A stretch of 64,000 nucleotides of DNA, taken from assembly GCF_000283155.1 (NCBI RefSeq), contig NW_004454225.1, positions 1,076,005 to 1,140,004 of the forward strand. Direction: 5' to 3'. The stretch is from Ceratotherium simum simum. Its lineage: Eukaryota; Chordata; Mammalia; Perissodactyla; Rhinocerotidae. Both the position numbers and the translations under genes were made by a program. Positions 22,665 through 34,103 of the stretch are shown in pieces; position 1 is the stretch's first letter; every line of letters begins with the position of its first letter. The notes below the pieces were generated by a model. That model had not been told where the DNA came from. It ran no database searches and worked only from the letters and a program-made list of their open reading frames with translations.

Positions 22665-23566
22665 TTGGTGAACGTCTGCAAAATGTATACCTGACAAAGG
22701 ACTTGTATCCAGAATATATAAAGAACTCCTGCAAATCAATGAGAAAAAGAGAGGCTACTAGTAGAAAAGGGACAAGAGACTTTGAACAGGCCCTTCACAA
22801 AAGAGGTTCTCCAGGTGGCCTAAAAATCTATGAAAACATGATTAGTCATCAGGAGAATGCAAAATAAAACCACAATGAGATACCACTACACATCTGCCTG
22901 AATTGCTAAAATCAAATCATAGAAAATATCAAGTGTTGGTGAGGATATGGAGCACCTGGAAGTCTCAGAACACTGTTGCTGAGGGAGCGGAATTTGGTAC
23001 AAACGCTTTGGAAAGTGGTTTGGCATTGCCTACCAAAGCTGAGCATACGCCTTCCCCACATCCAGCAACTCCACGCCCTGGCGTATGGCCAACAGAAGTG
23101 CGTGCGTATGTCCACTGAAAGACATGTGCAAGAACATTTGTTGCAATTTTGCTCATAGCAGCCAAAACCCGGAATAACCCCAATGTCCGTCAACAGCAGT
23201 GGGGAATGAGAATGGGTGAGGGACAAGTACCACGACCACACGAACGCAACTCACACAGAGTTGAGAGGAAGAAGCTGCACACAGAGGAGTATACACTGTG
23301 TGATTCCATTTATATGAACTTAAAAATCAGATGAAACCACACTGGAGTCAGGACAGTGGCTATCTTTGGAGGAAAAAGAAGGAAAAATGCCTGGGGAGGC
23401 ACAAGGGGATTTCTTGGGTGCTGGTAATGTCCTGTCTCTTGACCTGAGCACTAGTTACATAGGTGTGTTTAGCTTGTGAAAATTCATCAAGCTGGATGCT
23501 TCCAATATGAGCATTTTTCTTTACATATATTCCTCTTCAATAAAAATCTAAAAAGAAAAAAGCCTC
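22665..23566 (+). mobile_element. L1 3' end (ORF2 tail and 3'UTR)
   Basis: 'ggacttgtatccagaatatataaagaactcctgcaaatcaatgag', 'gatagccaaaacccggaataacccc'-type text and a terminal 'caataaaaatctaaaaagaaaaaag' show an L1 3' end. Frames are broken. Confidence 0.88.
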
Positions 23567-23579
23567 TGCCTACATTGCC

Positions 23580-23784
23580 CAAGGTCCTCCGTGGTGGTTC
23601 CCACCAGCTTATCCTCAGTTCCCTGGACAGGCCATGCAGTTCTCTCTGCCTGGAACTCCCTTATCCAGTTGGCAAACATTCTGCTCTGGGGTCACCACCA
23701 CCAGGAAGCCCTCTGTCCTGGCCCCAGATAGAGGTGGTCACTCCCTCTTGGGGGAGCCATAGGCACTTTCACTTCATCTGACAG
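23580..23784 (+). repeat. L2 fragment
   Basis: 'ttctctctgcctggaactcccttatcc' and 'ctctggggtcaccaccaccaggaagccctctgtcctgg' match L2 sense text. Confidence 0.65.
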
Positions 23785-24125
23785 TCACTCCACAGTATTT
23801 GTTGAACACTTGTTATGTGCCAGGCACATAGACTTGTGAATAAAACAGTCACAAGTTAAAAGGTTAGATAATAAAAAAGTTTTAATAATCACAGAAATAA
23901 ATAGACACTGACAAATTGCAGTAAATGCCCCCAAAGGGAAGTCCAGACAACCAGTGGAGAATAACGCAGGGATGGGGGAATCAGAAGGTCTGGCTTACAC
24001 TGGAAGATCGGGGAAGGGTGTCCAGTGAGGAGCCTGAGAACAAATAGGAGTCAGGGCCAGAGCACGTGGGGGAGTCTCCAGGCTGAGGGCACCACGTTGA
24101 CCAAGAGCGCTAGATGTAAATGTCC
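23785..24125 (-). repeat. L2 fragment
   Basis: 'cagtatttgttgaacacttgttatgtgccaggcacatag', and later 'gggaagggtgtccagtgaggagcctgag', follow the L2 reverse strand. It meets a sense L2 fragment head to tail at 23785. Confidence 0.6.
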
Positions 24126-24240
24126 TGGGGTCAGGGACTGTGCTCTTCATTCCTCAACCCCTGGGAACTCAGCACGGGTCCTGGCCCAGTTAGGTGTCTG
24201 GGAGTATTTTATGAATGAATGAATGAATGAATGAATGATG
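24126..24240 (+). repeat. L2 3' end with (ATGA)n tail
   Basis: 'cagggactgtgctcttcattcctcaacccctgggaactcagcacgg' runs into the tetranucleotide run ATGAATGAATGA at 24211-24237. Confidence 0.6.
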
Positions 24241-24419
24241 GGAGGCAGGAAGATTCCAGCAGGGCAATCACAGGCAGGTTTGGGGGCCTCAAGGACACAG
24301 GTTGCCCCTTCCCAAGTGCCCCTCCCACTGGCAGAGCCAATGTGGGATATAAAGGTTGGGGTTCCCAGCAGCACAGACGCCTCACCCCAGCAGGTGTGCA
24401 GAGCCACAGGCCAGTCATT

Positions 24420-24510
24420 TCTTCTTTCGTTCATTCATTCATTTGGTTGATGAATATTAATTGGGCGCCTCCTGCGTGCCAGGCTCTGTGCTGGGGGCTG
24501 TCCCCTTCGC
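24420..24510 (-). repeat. L2 3' end
   Basis: 'gttcattcattcatttggttgatgaatattaattgggcgcctcctgcgtgccaggctctgtgctgggggctg'. Confidence 0.75.
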
Positions 24511-24799
24511 CTCCCGTTCATGCCTAATTCCTAGGGGCTACTTCAACTGCTAGGATCTCTGGGGGTTCAAATCTCTCCTTGCTTCTGGATGTTTCCACAC
24601 CCTGTACCTTAATTCCCCTGCACTGGACCAGGCAGGACTCTCCCCTTTCCCCAGGGGAAATCCAGGGGAACTTTGAGTCACACCACCTAGTCATTTACCA
24701 GCCCAAACACGATTTAGGGGAAAGTTGTTCACTTTGCCAAAATAATGCCTGCTTTCCCAGAGAATTCCCAAAGCTACTTTAATTAGTCTTCCTGACAGG

Positions 24800-25395
24800 A
24801 TCGCCCAGACGCTGCTGGCAGGAGCGTTAACAGGTACTGCCCTCCCAGAAGCAATATGCCAGGACTCGGAGCAGTTGTGACAGCATGAGGCCATGACCCA
24901 GTGACCTCACTCCTCGGTGTAAACCTGGGAGCACGTTACACCAGGCCATTACACCCAGGGGGATGCCCGAGACGTTCCTGGCAGCACTGCTTGCAGCAGC
25001 TGCGAAGCAGAGGCAACCCAGGTGCCCCCCACTCAGGAAATGAGTGAGTACAAGGTGGCGGATGCATGTGCCGGTGAGAAGAAGCCACCCGTCTTCAGGA
25101 CAACGTGGATCAAGCCAAAAAGATCTATTTTTGAGTAAAAAGGGAAAGAAATAAAATGGGATGTCTGATACGATACGCTTTGTGTAGACTTAAAACACAT
25201 ACAAACACCAAAAAAAAAGAAGCTACATACTTGTTGAGGATACGTACATGTTGAAGGGCATTTACTGAGGACGTTAGAGGGGCGGGCTTTGAGGGGAAGG
25301 CAACAGGAGTTGGTTCAGGGATGAAGGGGAGATTTTTATACACACACACGCACATACTTTATATGAAATAAGAGAGGGCCCTGCATGGATGATGA
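24800..25395 (+). mobile_element. L1 3' end, diverged
   Basis: 'gaggcaacccaggtgccccccactcaggaaatgagtgag' and 'caaaaagatctatttttgagtaaaaagggaaagaaataa' fit old L1 3' ends. It also holds ACACACACACGCAC near 25342. Confidence 0.55.
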
Positions 25396-26199
25396 AAGTG
25401 TACTAAGAACCATGGATTTTAATTAACTCAAAAATCTTCACTTGAGGTAAAAAGTAAAGTGAAATTTAAATTTTAAAATTTATTGCTTCTGGGAAGACGC
25501 AGTAGACGTACTCTTTTTCCTATTCCTTTGCTACGTACAATAAAAACCCTAGACATAATATATAAAACAACCACAGGAGACTGAAAGGAGGGAGAAGGCA
25601 GGTTATCCAGGGATCTCAGCACCCAAGGACAACACAGTGACCAGTTTCCTGGTTGTTCTGTTTTTTAAAATTTGCCTCATATATCCCAGACTTGGAGCTG
25701 AAGAAGCCAGCAACCTGGAAACACCAAGGTGCCTAGACATTAAAAGCCCCCCAAAAAGTCTGCTCTCTCTAGCCAAGACCCAGAAAAGAGGCACCCTAGC
25801 AAGACAGAAAAATTTTAGATAATAATTGCTCTACTCCAGCCAAACACCTCAGAAAAATTTGTGGCCCTATGCATGCCAGCAAGATTGATGTGAGAACCTA
25901 GGCTTCCACCCTCCACAGGTGATAACAAGGTGCTCCAATCTCACTATCAGGGTGAAGGCCAGTAGGGAGCTGGGACTTTCCTCCACACTTAAGCAATTAT
26001 AAGGAGCCCCACCACTGGATGTATCAACAAAGGCCAGGTGGGGAACTTGGACTTCTAACCCCATCTAGCAGGAGTGAGGCAGCATCCTCACTTCCCCTGC
26101 TGGAACAATGTCAGAGGAAACCAGCTAAAGCAGAAGGTTGAGTAAGTTGCAGAGTCTCATAACATCATACCCTAAATGTCCAGGTTTTGGTAGAAAATC

Positions 26200-27000
26200 A
26201 CTCATCATGCCAAGAACCAGGAAGATCTCGAACTGAATGAAAAAAGACAATCAATAAATGCCAACACCAAGATAACAGAAATGTTATGAACATACTTGAA
26301 GCAAATGAACAAATGGAAAGTCTCAGCAAAGAAATAGAAGATATAAAGAAGAACCTCCACCATAGACTGGAGGGGACAGAGGAAAGAATCAGTGAACCAG
26401 AATATAGAACAATAGAAATTACCTAACCTGAACAACAGAGAGAAAATGGGCTGAAAAAAATGAGAAGAGCCTCAGCAAGCTGTGGGCCTATAACAAAAGA
26501 TCTAACATTTGTATCATTGGAGTCCCATGAGGAGAAGAAAAAGAAGGCAGGGCTGAAAAAGCACTCAAAGAAATAAGGGCTGAAAATCTGTCTCAAATTT
26601 GGCAAAAGACATGAGCCTACAGATTCAAGAGGCTGAGCAAACCTCAAACAAGATAAATCCAAAGAAATCCACACAAAGACACACCATGGTCAAACTTTTT
26701 CTGAAAACTAAAAGCAAAGAAAAAATTCTTCAAGGCAGCAAGAGAGAAATGACATGTTACTTATAGGGGAAGAACAATTTGAAAGACAGTAGATTACCTT
26801 TCAGAAACTATGGAGTCCAGAAAGGTGTGGCACAACATTTTTCAAGTGCTGAAAGAAAAGAACTGTCAACCCAGAATCCTTTATCCAGAGAATATTCTTC
26901 AGGAATGAAAGAGAAATCAAGGCATTCTTAGGTGAAGAAAAATTAAGAGAATTTGTCACCAGCAAACTTATTCAAAAAGAATAGCTAAAGGAAGTTATCT
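26200..27000 (+). pseudogene. L1 ORF1 remnant
   Basis: The first part looks coiled-coil-like (Lys/Glu/Leu-rich, around 'gcaaatgaacaaatggaaagtctcagcaaagaaatagaagatataaagaag'). The later part has 'tatggagtccagaaag' and 'aactgtcaacccagaatcctttatcc', typical of the ORF1 3' region. In intact elements ORF1 makes an RNA-binding chaperone. Here several in-frame stops interrupt it. Confidence 0.7.
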
Positions 27001-27408
27001 AAACAGAAAGGAAATGATAAAAGAAGTTATCTTGGAACATGAAAAAGGAAGAAGAACACAGCAAGCAAAAAATATGGGTAAAAACATTGGACTTTCCTTC
27101 TCTTCTTGTATTTGACAGCTGAAGCAAAAATTCTAACACTGTCTGATGTTGTTGTAAATGTATGTAGAGGAAATACTTAAGATAATTATATTGTAAATGG
27201 GATAAAGTGAAAAGACTTAAAGGGAGGCAAGATTTCTACACCTCATTGAAACTGGTAAAATGGTGATACCAGTATACTGTGATATATTATTTATATATAG
27301 TGTAATACTTAGAGAAATTACTAAAAAAGCTATACTAAGATACACACTTAAAAACACCATAGATAAATCAAAATGGAATTATAAAAAATATTCAAGTAAC
27401 CCACAGCA

Positions 27409-30400
27409 ATGCAGGAAAAGAAAACAGAAATGAAAAACAGAACAAACAGAAAACCAAAAAAACAAAAGACAGAATTAAGCCCTAACATATCAATAATTAC
27501 ATTAAATGTTAATGGTCTAAATACACAAATTCAAGACAGAGATTGGTGGACTAGACTGAAAAATATGACCCAACTGTATGCTGTCTACAAGAAATTCACT
27601 TCAATATAATGATGTAGGCAGGTTAAAAGGATGGAAAAATATATATCATGCAAATATTGATCAAAAGAAAGCAGAGGCAACTACATTAATATCAGATAAA
27701 GTAGATTTCAAAGCAAAGAAAATTACTAGAAGCAGAGAGAAACATTATATAATGATAAAAGGGTTAATCCACCAAGAAGTCACAGCAATCCTAAACATGC
27801 ATGCACCAAACAATAGGACTGCAAAATGTGTGAAGCAAAACTTAAAGAATTTAAAGGAGAAATAGACAAATCCCCTATTATAGTTAGAGACTTCAACACC
27901 CTCTCTCAATAAGGGATAGAACAAATAGACAGAAAATCTGCAAGGATTTAGAAGAACTCAACAACACCATCACCCAACAGGATCTGCTAAACATTTATGG
28001 GACACTCCACCCAGTAACAACAGAATACACATCCTTTTCAAGAGCCTTTGGAACACATACCAAGATGGACCATATCCTGGATCATAAAAAAAAAAAAATC
28101 AGAACCTCAGTGTATTTAAAATGATTGAAATCATACAAAGTTGTTCTCTGAATACAATGGAATCGAAATAGAAATCAATAACAGAAAAGTAACAGGAAAA
28201 TCTCCAAACACTTGGAAACTAAACAAAACACTTCTAAATAATCCATACACCAAAGAAGTCTCAAAGGAATTCCAAAAATATATCAAACTGAATGAAAATA
28301 AAAATACAACATAGCAAAATTTGTGGGACACAGCTAAGGCAGTGCTGAGAGGCAAACTAATAGCACTAAATGCACATATTAGAAAAGAAGGAAAGTATCC
28401 CATCTCATGAACCCAGAAAAAGAAGAATAAAACAAACTCAAAACAAGCAAAGCAAGAGAATAATGGAGATAAAAGTAGAAATCAATGAAATTAAAAACAG
28501 AAAAACAATAGAGAAAATCAATGAAATAAAGAGCTGGTTCTTTGAACAGATCAATAAAATTGACAAACTTCTAGCAAGATGGACAAAGAAAGAATGAAAA
28601 AACAGAAAGAAAGAAGATGCAGATTTCCAATAGCAGGAATGGAACAGCAGATATCACTATAGACCCTAGACATCAAAAGGATAATAAGGAAATACTATGA
28701 ACAACTCTACACACATAAATTTGACAACTTAGATGAAATGTACCAACTTCTAGAAAAACACAAACTACTACAACTCACTCAGTATGATAAGATAATTTGG
28801 ATAGTCCTATAGCTATCTAGGAAATTGAATTTGTCATTTTAAAACTCCCCAAAAAGAAGTCTCCAGGCCCAGATGTTTTCACCAGACAATTCTACCAAGT
28901 GTTCAACAGAGAATTAATACCAACTCTACACAATCTCTTCCAGAAAATAGAAGAGAAGGAAACACTTCCCAATTTATTTTATGAAGCTAGTATTATTCTG
29001 ACAGCACAATTAGACAAAGACAATACAAAAAAAGAAAACCACAGACTAATTTCTTTCATGAATATAGATGCAAAAATCCTTAACAAAATATGAGCAAATA
29101 GAATTCAGCAATATATGAGAAGAATTACACACTGGACCAGTGTGATTTATCCCAGGGATGTAAGACTGATTTGATATTTGAAAAGCAATCAATGTAATCC
29201 ACTATACTGATAGACTAAAGAAGAAAATTTACATGATCATATCAATCTATGGAGGAAAAACATTTGACAAAATCCAATTCATGATTAAAACTCTCAGAAA
29301 AAATAGGAATAGAGGGGGAGGTTCCTTAACTTAATAGAGTATCTACAAAAACCCTACAACTAACATTACAATTGATGATAAAGGCCTAAATGCTTTTCCC
29401 CTAAGATCAGGAACAAGGCAAGGATATCCACTATCACACTCTTATTCAACATAGTGCTGGAAGTTCTAACCTATGCAATAAGAGAAGAAAAAGAAATAAA
29501 AGACGTACAGATCATAAACGAGGAAATAAAACTATCCCTATTTGCTGACGACATGAGTGTCTACATAGAAAATCTCAAGGAATCTACAAAAAAAACCTCC
29601 TAGAACTAATAAGTGAGTTCAGCAAAGTGGCAGAATACAAGATAAATATGCAAAAATCAACTTTATGTCTATATCCTAGCAATGAGCATGTGGTCACCAA
29701 AATTTAAAATACCATTTACAATCCCTCAAAAAAAAAAATGAAATGTTCAAGGTGTAAATCTAACAAAACATGTACATAGGACTTGCATGCTGAAAACTAC
29801 AAAATGCTAATGAAAGAAATCAAAGAAGATAAATAAATGGAGAGACATACATGTTCATGAATTGGAAGACAACATAGTAAAGATGTGAGTTCTCCCCAAA
29901 TTGACACACAGATTCAATGCAATTTGTATAAAAACTCCAACAAGTTTTGTTGTTGATATAGACAAGATTATTCTAAAATTTACATGGAAAAGCAAAGGAA
30001 TTAGAATCATTGAAACAATTTTGAAAAAGAAGAACAAAACGAGAGGAATCAGTCTACTTGACTTGTAAACCTTACCTATAAGGTATATAAGACGTATTAT
30101 TTACCTACATAATCAAGACTATAGTATTGGCAACACGAGTGACACATAGATCAACCAAATATATTAGAGAACCCAGATATAAACCACACAAATATGCCTG
30201 ACTGAGTTTTTTCAAGCATGCAGAAGCGATTCAACGGAGGAAAGACAGACTTTTAGACAAATGGTGTCAGAGCAATTGGACATCCATAGGCAAAAACAAA
30301 AAGCAAAAAAACCTCAACCTAAGTCTCACATCTTATACAAAAATTAATTCAAAATGAACCATGGGCTTAAATGTAAAACATAAAACTATAAAACTTTTGG

Positions 30401-31200
30401 AGAAAAACACAGGAGAAAATCTTTGGGATCTAGGGCTCAGTACTCAGTTCTTACGGTTGACACCAAAAGCATGATCCACAAAAGGAAAGATTGATCAACT
30501 GGGCCTCATTAAAATTTAAAAACGTTTCCTTTGTGAAAGAGCCTGTTAAGAGGATGAAAAGACATACACAGACTGGGAGGAAATATTTGCAAACCACTTA
30601 TCTGACAAAGGACCAGTGTCTAGAACATATAAAGAACTCTCAAAATCCAACAGTGAAAAAAAAAATTCCAATTAGAAAATGGGCAAAACACATGGAGGGA
30701 CATTTCATTAAAGAGAGGATCTACAGATGGAAGATAAGCACATGGAAATACGTTCAACAGCATTAACCATCAGTGAAATGCAGATGACCACAATGAGAGA
30801 TCATGACACACCTAAGAGAATGCCTAAAATAAAAAACAGCGACAACACCAAACTTTGGTGAGGATGCAGAGAAACTATACATTGCTGGTGGGACATAAAA
30901 TGGTACAGCCACTCTGGAAAACAGTTTGGCAGTTTCTTTAAAAATGAAACATGCAACTCCCATGCAATCCAGCAATTGCGCTCCTGGGCATTTATCCCGG
31001 AGAAACGAAGATTTCTGTTTACACACAAACCTGTACAGGGATGTTCGCAGCAACTTTATTCATAATAACCCCAAACTGGAAACAACCCAGATGTCCTTCA
31101 ACGAATATGTGGTTGAACTGTGGGACATCCATGCTATGGAAAATTACTCCGTAATAAAAAAGAATGAACTAGTGATATACACAACAACCTGGACGACTCT
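27409..31200 (+). pseudogene. L1 ORF2 remnant (endonuclease and reverse transcriptase)
   Basis: Begins with an endonuclease N-terminus (ISIITLNVNGLN) at about 27500. The reverse-transcriptase catalytic motif F-A-D-D is still readable at 29541-29552. In live elements this protein nicks target DNA and copies L1 RNA. Here the longest frame is under 100 residues because of dispersed stops and frameshifts. Confidence 0.85.
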
Positions 31201-31590
31201 CCAGAGAATTATGCTGAGTGAGAAAAGCCAATCCCCAAAGGTTGCATATTGTATGATTCCACTTGTATGACATTCTTGAGATGACAAAATTGCAGAAATG
31301 GAAAAGAGATTAGGGCTTGCCAGGGGTTAAGGAGCGGGTAGGGATTGGAGGGAAGTGGGTGGGGCCATAAAAGGGCAACGCGAAGGATCCTTGTGGTGAT
31401 GGAAATGTTCTGTATCTTGACTGTGTCACGTTAATATCCTGATTGTCATGCTGTGCTATTGTTTTGCAAGATGTTCCCATTGAGGGAAACCAGGTAAAGG
31501 GTACACGGGATGTCTCTATTTAATTTCTTAAAACTGCATGTGAATCTACAATGATCTCAAAACAAAAAGTTTAACTTAAAAAAAAAGTCT

Positions 31591-32270
31591 AGCTAGAATC
31601 GCCTCCCTCTTCCTCTCCCTCAGCCCCCACTCCATGAGAGCTGGGGTTGATGCCCAGCTTTTGGGGACCAGCTGTGTCTGGGAGGCCAGGACACCAGAAT
31701 CACGTCCTTGAGGAAACTTAGAGAATGGGAATGGAGCCAGATGCTGAAGGCAGGCGAATGTCTCAAATGCTGAAAAGGAGAAACATTGGTACCAGAAACT
31801 GTGAACTGGAGAGCGTGATATAGCCCTGGCAGACTTCCAGGGTGGACGAGGACCCTGCGGGTTTGAGAGGACAGAGAGGGACGCCTGAATCGCAGGGGCC
31901 AAGGCAGGTTCCCTAGGGAACAGTTGTGGTGGCGGGCCAGACGTTTGCGTTTGTACAGGGCCAGCGGGCTGGGGAATCCAAGGAAAGGCGAGGGACTCCG
32001 TGGGGGGGGGGGTGGATTTTACTACAGTAGGTGACCCAGCTTGGGGCAGGGAAGCAAGGGGGTTATAACCAACTGAATAAGTGAGACCTAATCATGGGCA
32101 CGGTTTGAAAACTGTAGTGATGCACGGAGTGTGCTGGTGGATGTGGGACCATGCGCATGTTCTCCTTTCATCATGACTGTAAAACTCCTGTCCTGGCAAG
32201 GTGCTAAGTTTTTTGGGCACCAACTGTCCCTCTGTCCCCTTTGTCTCTGTGCCCCCCACAGAATTCCCCT
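31591..32270. other. Intergenic, no recognised feature
   Basis: No gene or repeat family recognised. A G10 run lies at about 32003-32012. Confidence 0.45.
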
Positions 32271-32274
32271 TACC

Positions 32275-32440
32275 CGAGTCTTTCCTCTGGATCCTAGAGC
32301 TAGAAAGGACCTCAAAGAATTGTCTGATGCTGCCTTGAGACCCTGAAGGTGTAACTTGGCGTAGTCCTGTTCTACAGACAAGGGTGCTGGAGACCAACCC
32401 ACCCTATCACACGGCAGGCCAGGATCAGAACCCAGGCACC
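32275..32440 (-). repeat. MIR- or L3-like fragment
   Basis: 'ctagagctagaaaggacctcaaagaattgtctgatgc...cctgttctacagacaagggtgctgg...cacacggcaggccaggatcagaacccagg' resembles the reverse strand of an ancient SINE/LINE. Family uncertain. Confidence 0.4.
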
Positions 32441-32559
32441 TGGCTCTCCACCCGGCTTCACTTGGTCAGAGTTGGAGGGAAGGGGCAGCCCCACTGCAGC
32501 CAGAGGAATAGAACCAGAGTTCCCTGCACCAGCAGCTGCTTTCCGTCCCCACAGGCACA

Positions 32560-32700
32560 TTCTGGCTCAGCCATCATTCATCCAACCATATGTGTGAAGA
32601 GCCTACTGTGCACTGGACACTATTCTAGACTCTGAGGAAAGAGCAGTGAACAGAACAGACAAAGACATCCTTGCCTTTGGAGCTCACATTCACACTCGCG
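32560..32700 (-). repeat. L2 3' end
   Basis: 'attcatccaaccatatgtgtgaagagcctactgtgcactggacactattctagactctgaggaaagagcagtgaacagaacagac'. Confidence 0.82.
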
Positions 32701-33129
32701 CATCTGGTCCCTCCTCTCATCCTCCATCCTTCATCGGCAGCCGTAGGAGGCTCCTGGTAACATACAGGGGGTCCTGTCACCAGCGGGGCCCAGGAGGCCC
32801 GTGCGCTTGGGCCTCATGGTCGGAGAAGATCCACTTGGACTGTTGAGGTTATTTCCGAACAAGGATCCACAGGCAATCATTGCACAGGCTGTTGTGTCTG
32901 AAGCGTCAGCTTGATCAGCGTAAATATCTAAAACACAGCAAACACCCGACTTCGCTAACCCTGTTTGGATATTTCTTCATGCTTTCAGTATAACCAAAAG
33001 CCCCAACAAAATGTAAGTTTTCAGACCTCTCTGGACCTAATCTGGCCCCAGCCTCCCCTGCCACGCCCCTGTTCCTCCTGTGTGCTCTCTCCTGGGACGA
33101 GGAGGGAAGGAATCCTGCCAGAGAGCGAG
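32701..33129. other. Intergenic, no recognised feature
   Basis: No gene, RNA or repeat signature that I can identify. Confidence 0.45.
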
Positions 33130-33290
33130 AGGGTGAGGCCATCAAGTCCTGGCCCTGTCAATTACTAATGAGACTTTGAGTCAGTTCCCACTCCCTTTGT
33201 GGCCTCAGTTTCCCCATCTGTAAAGTGGGAGCAGGGTGGTGGCCTCAAGGGTCCCTGCTACCATTAATTCTACGATCTCCTCTGCCAGAT
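33130..33290 (+). repeat. MIR fragment
   Basis: 'gagactttgagtcagttcccactccctttgtggcctcagtttccccatctgtaaagtggg'. Confidence 0.75.
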
Positions 33291-33589
33291 TTCAGCTCCC
33301 CAATGTCTGTCACTCCCTCCAACTCATGCCCCTAAACGGTGCACACAGTAGGTCTTCAGGAAACAGGTACAGGACACAGAGTTTCTAGGTCATCTAACCT
33401 GCTGGCCATCAGGGCCCAGCCGGAGAACAAGCTGGTTTCTCTGGCCACCTTCACAGCTCCTGGGCCAGGACCCCTGAACCACAGGCATGTGCTGGGTGAC
33501 CCCATCCTACAGCTCTGGTGCAGAGCTGGGAAGATTCACGACTGACTCAGGGCCAGGAATTGCTGAGCAGAGCCGGAGCTTCCCCTTCC

Positions 33590-33715
33590 AAACACTCTTC
33601 TGTTCTTGCCTCTCAAAGTGTGGTTCCCAGACCAGCAGGGCTGGCCTCACCTGGGAGCCTGTTAGAAGGCAGAGTCTCAGGCCCCACCTCAGCCTTTCAG
33701 AGTCAGGATCTCCCA
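33590..33715 (+). mobile_element. MER5A (hAT-Charlie) fragment
   Basis: 'ctctcaaagtgtggttcccagaccagcagggctggcctcacctgggagcctgttagaaggcagagtctcaggccccacc' matches the MER5A consensus in order. Confidence 0.8.
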
Positions 33716-33748
33716 AGGGGGAGACTGGGAAAGGGGGAGGGAGAAGAG
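33707..33748 (+). repeat. Direct repeat, copy 1 (of 34062-34103)
   Basis: Shares a 31-base exact match (33718-33748, starting GGGGAGACTGGGAAAG and ending GGAGAAGAG) with 34073-34103. Upstream similarity extends it to about 42 bases. Confidence 0.85.
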
Positions 33749-33839
33749 CCCCTGGGGATTATCTTGCACATTAATGTTCGAGATGCACTGTCTTACAGAA
33801 TAGAATCCCGAATCCCCTACCAGCCCAATCACATTTGTT

Positions 33840-33860
33840 CAATTAATTAATTAATTAATC
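33840..33860. repeat. (ATTA)n simple repeat
   Basis: ATTAATTAATTAATTAAT, five units. Confidence 0.85.
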
Positions 33861-33949
33861 AATCAGTGAAATGTTTGTTAAGTGAATTCTAGCACCTTTC
33901 AATGGGGACAAGTCCAGTATTTCCCAGGCAACCATGTACGTAGGGTCAA

Positions 33950-33950
<1 letters not shown>

Positions 33951-34000
<50 letters not shown>
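33951..34000. repeat. (AC)25 microsatellite
   Basis: Fifty uninterrupted bases of AC, likely polymorphic. It lies between the two copies of the 42-bp direct repeat. Confidence 0.98.
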
Positions 34001-34003
<3 letters not shown>

Positions 34004-34023
34004 GGCCCTGGCTCTGCCTCCTC

Positions 34024-34042
34024 TGAGTCATAGGGTGACTCA
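34024..34042. promoter_or_regulatory. Mirrored pair of AP-1 sites
   Basis: TGAGTCA (34024-34030) and TGACTCA (34036-34042) form a 7-base perfect inverted repeat with a 5-base spacer, with centres 12 bp apart, near one helical turn. Both are exact AP-1/bZIP consensus. Function is inferred. Confidence 0.4.
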
Positions 34043-34061
34043 TAGGCACCTCCATCCTCCC

Positions 34062-34103
34062 TGATCTTCAAAGGGGAGACTGGGAAAGGGGGAGGGAGAA
34101 GAG
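34062..34103 (+). repeat. Direct repeat, copy 2 (of 33707-33748)
   Basis: 31-base exact match at 34073-34103, 355 bp from copy 1. Confidence 0.85.

Larger units (their letters stand above)
25478..31590 (+). mobile_element. Near full-length L1, inactive
   Basis: About 6.1 kb in sense order: a 5' region beginning near 'ttctgggaagacgcagtag', ORF1-like (about 26200-27000), inter-ORF region, ORF2 (about 27409-31200), 3'UTR, and an A-rich end at 31580-31589. Both ORFs are broken by many stops and frameshifts, so no protein can be made. No clear flanking target duplication was found, in keeping with age. Confidence 0.88.

Noticed and set aside
26205..26674. Minus-strand frames of 76-83 residues, Phe/Ser-rich
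   Set aside because: Antisense of L1 ORF1.
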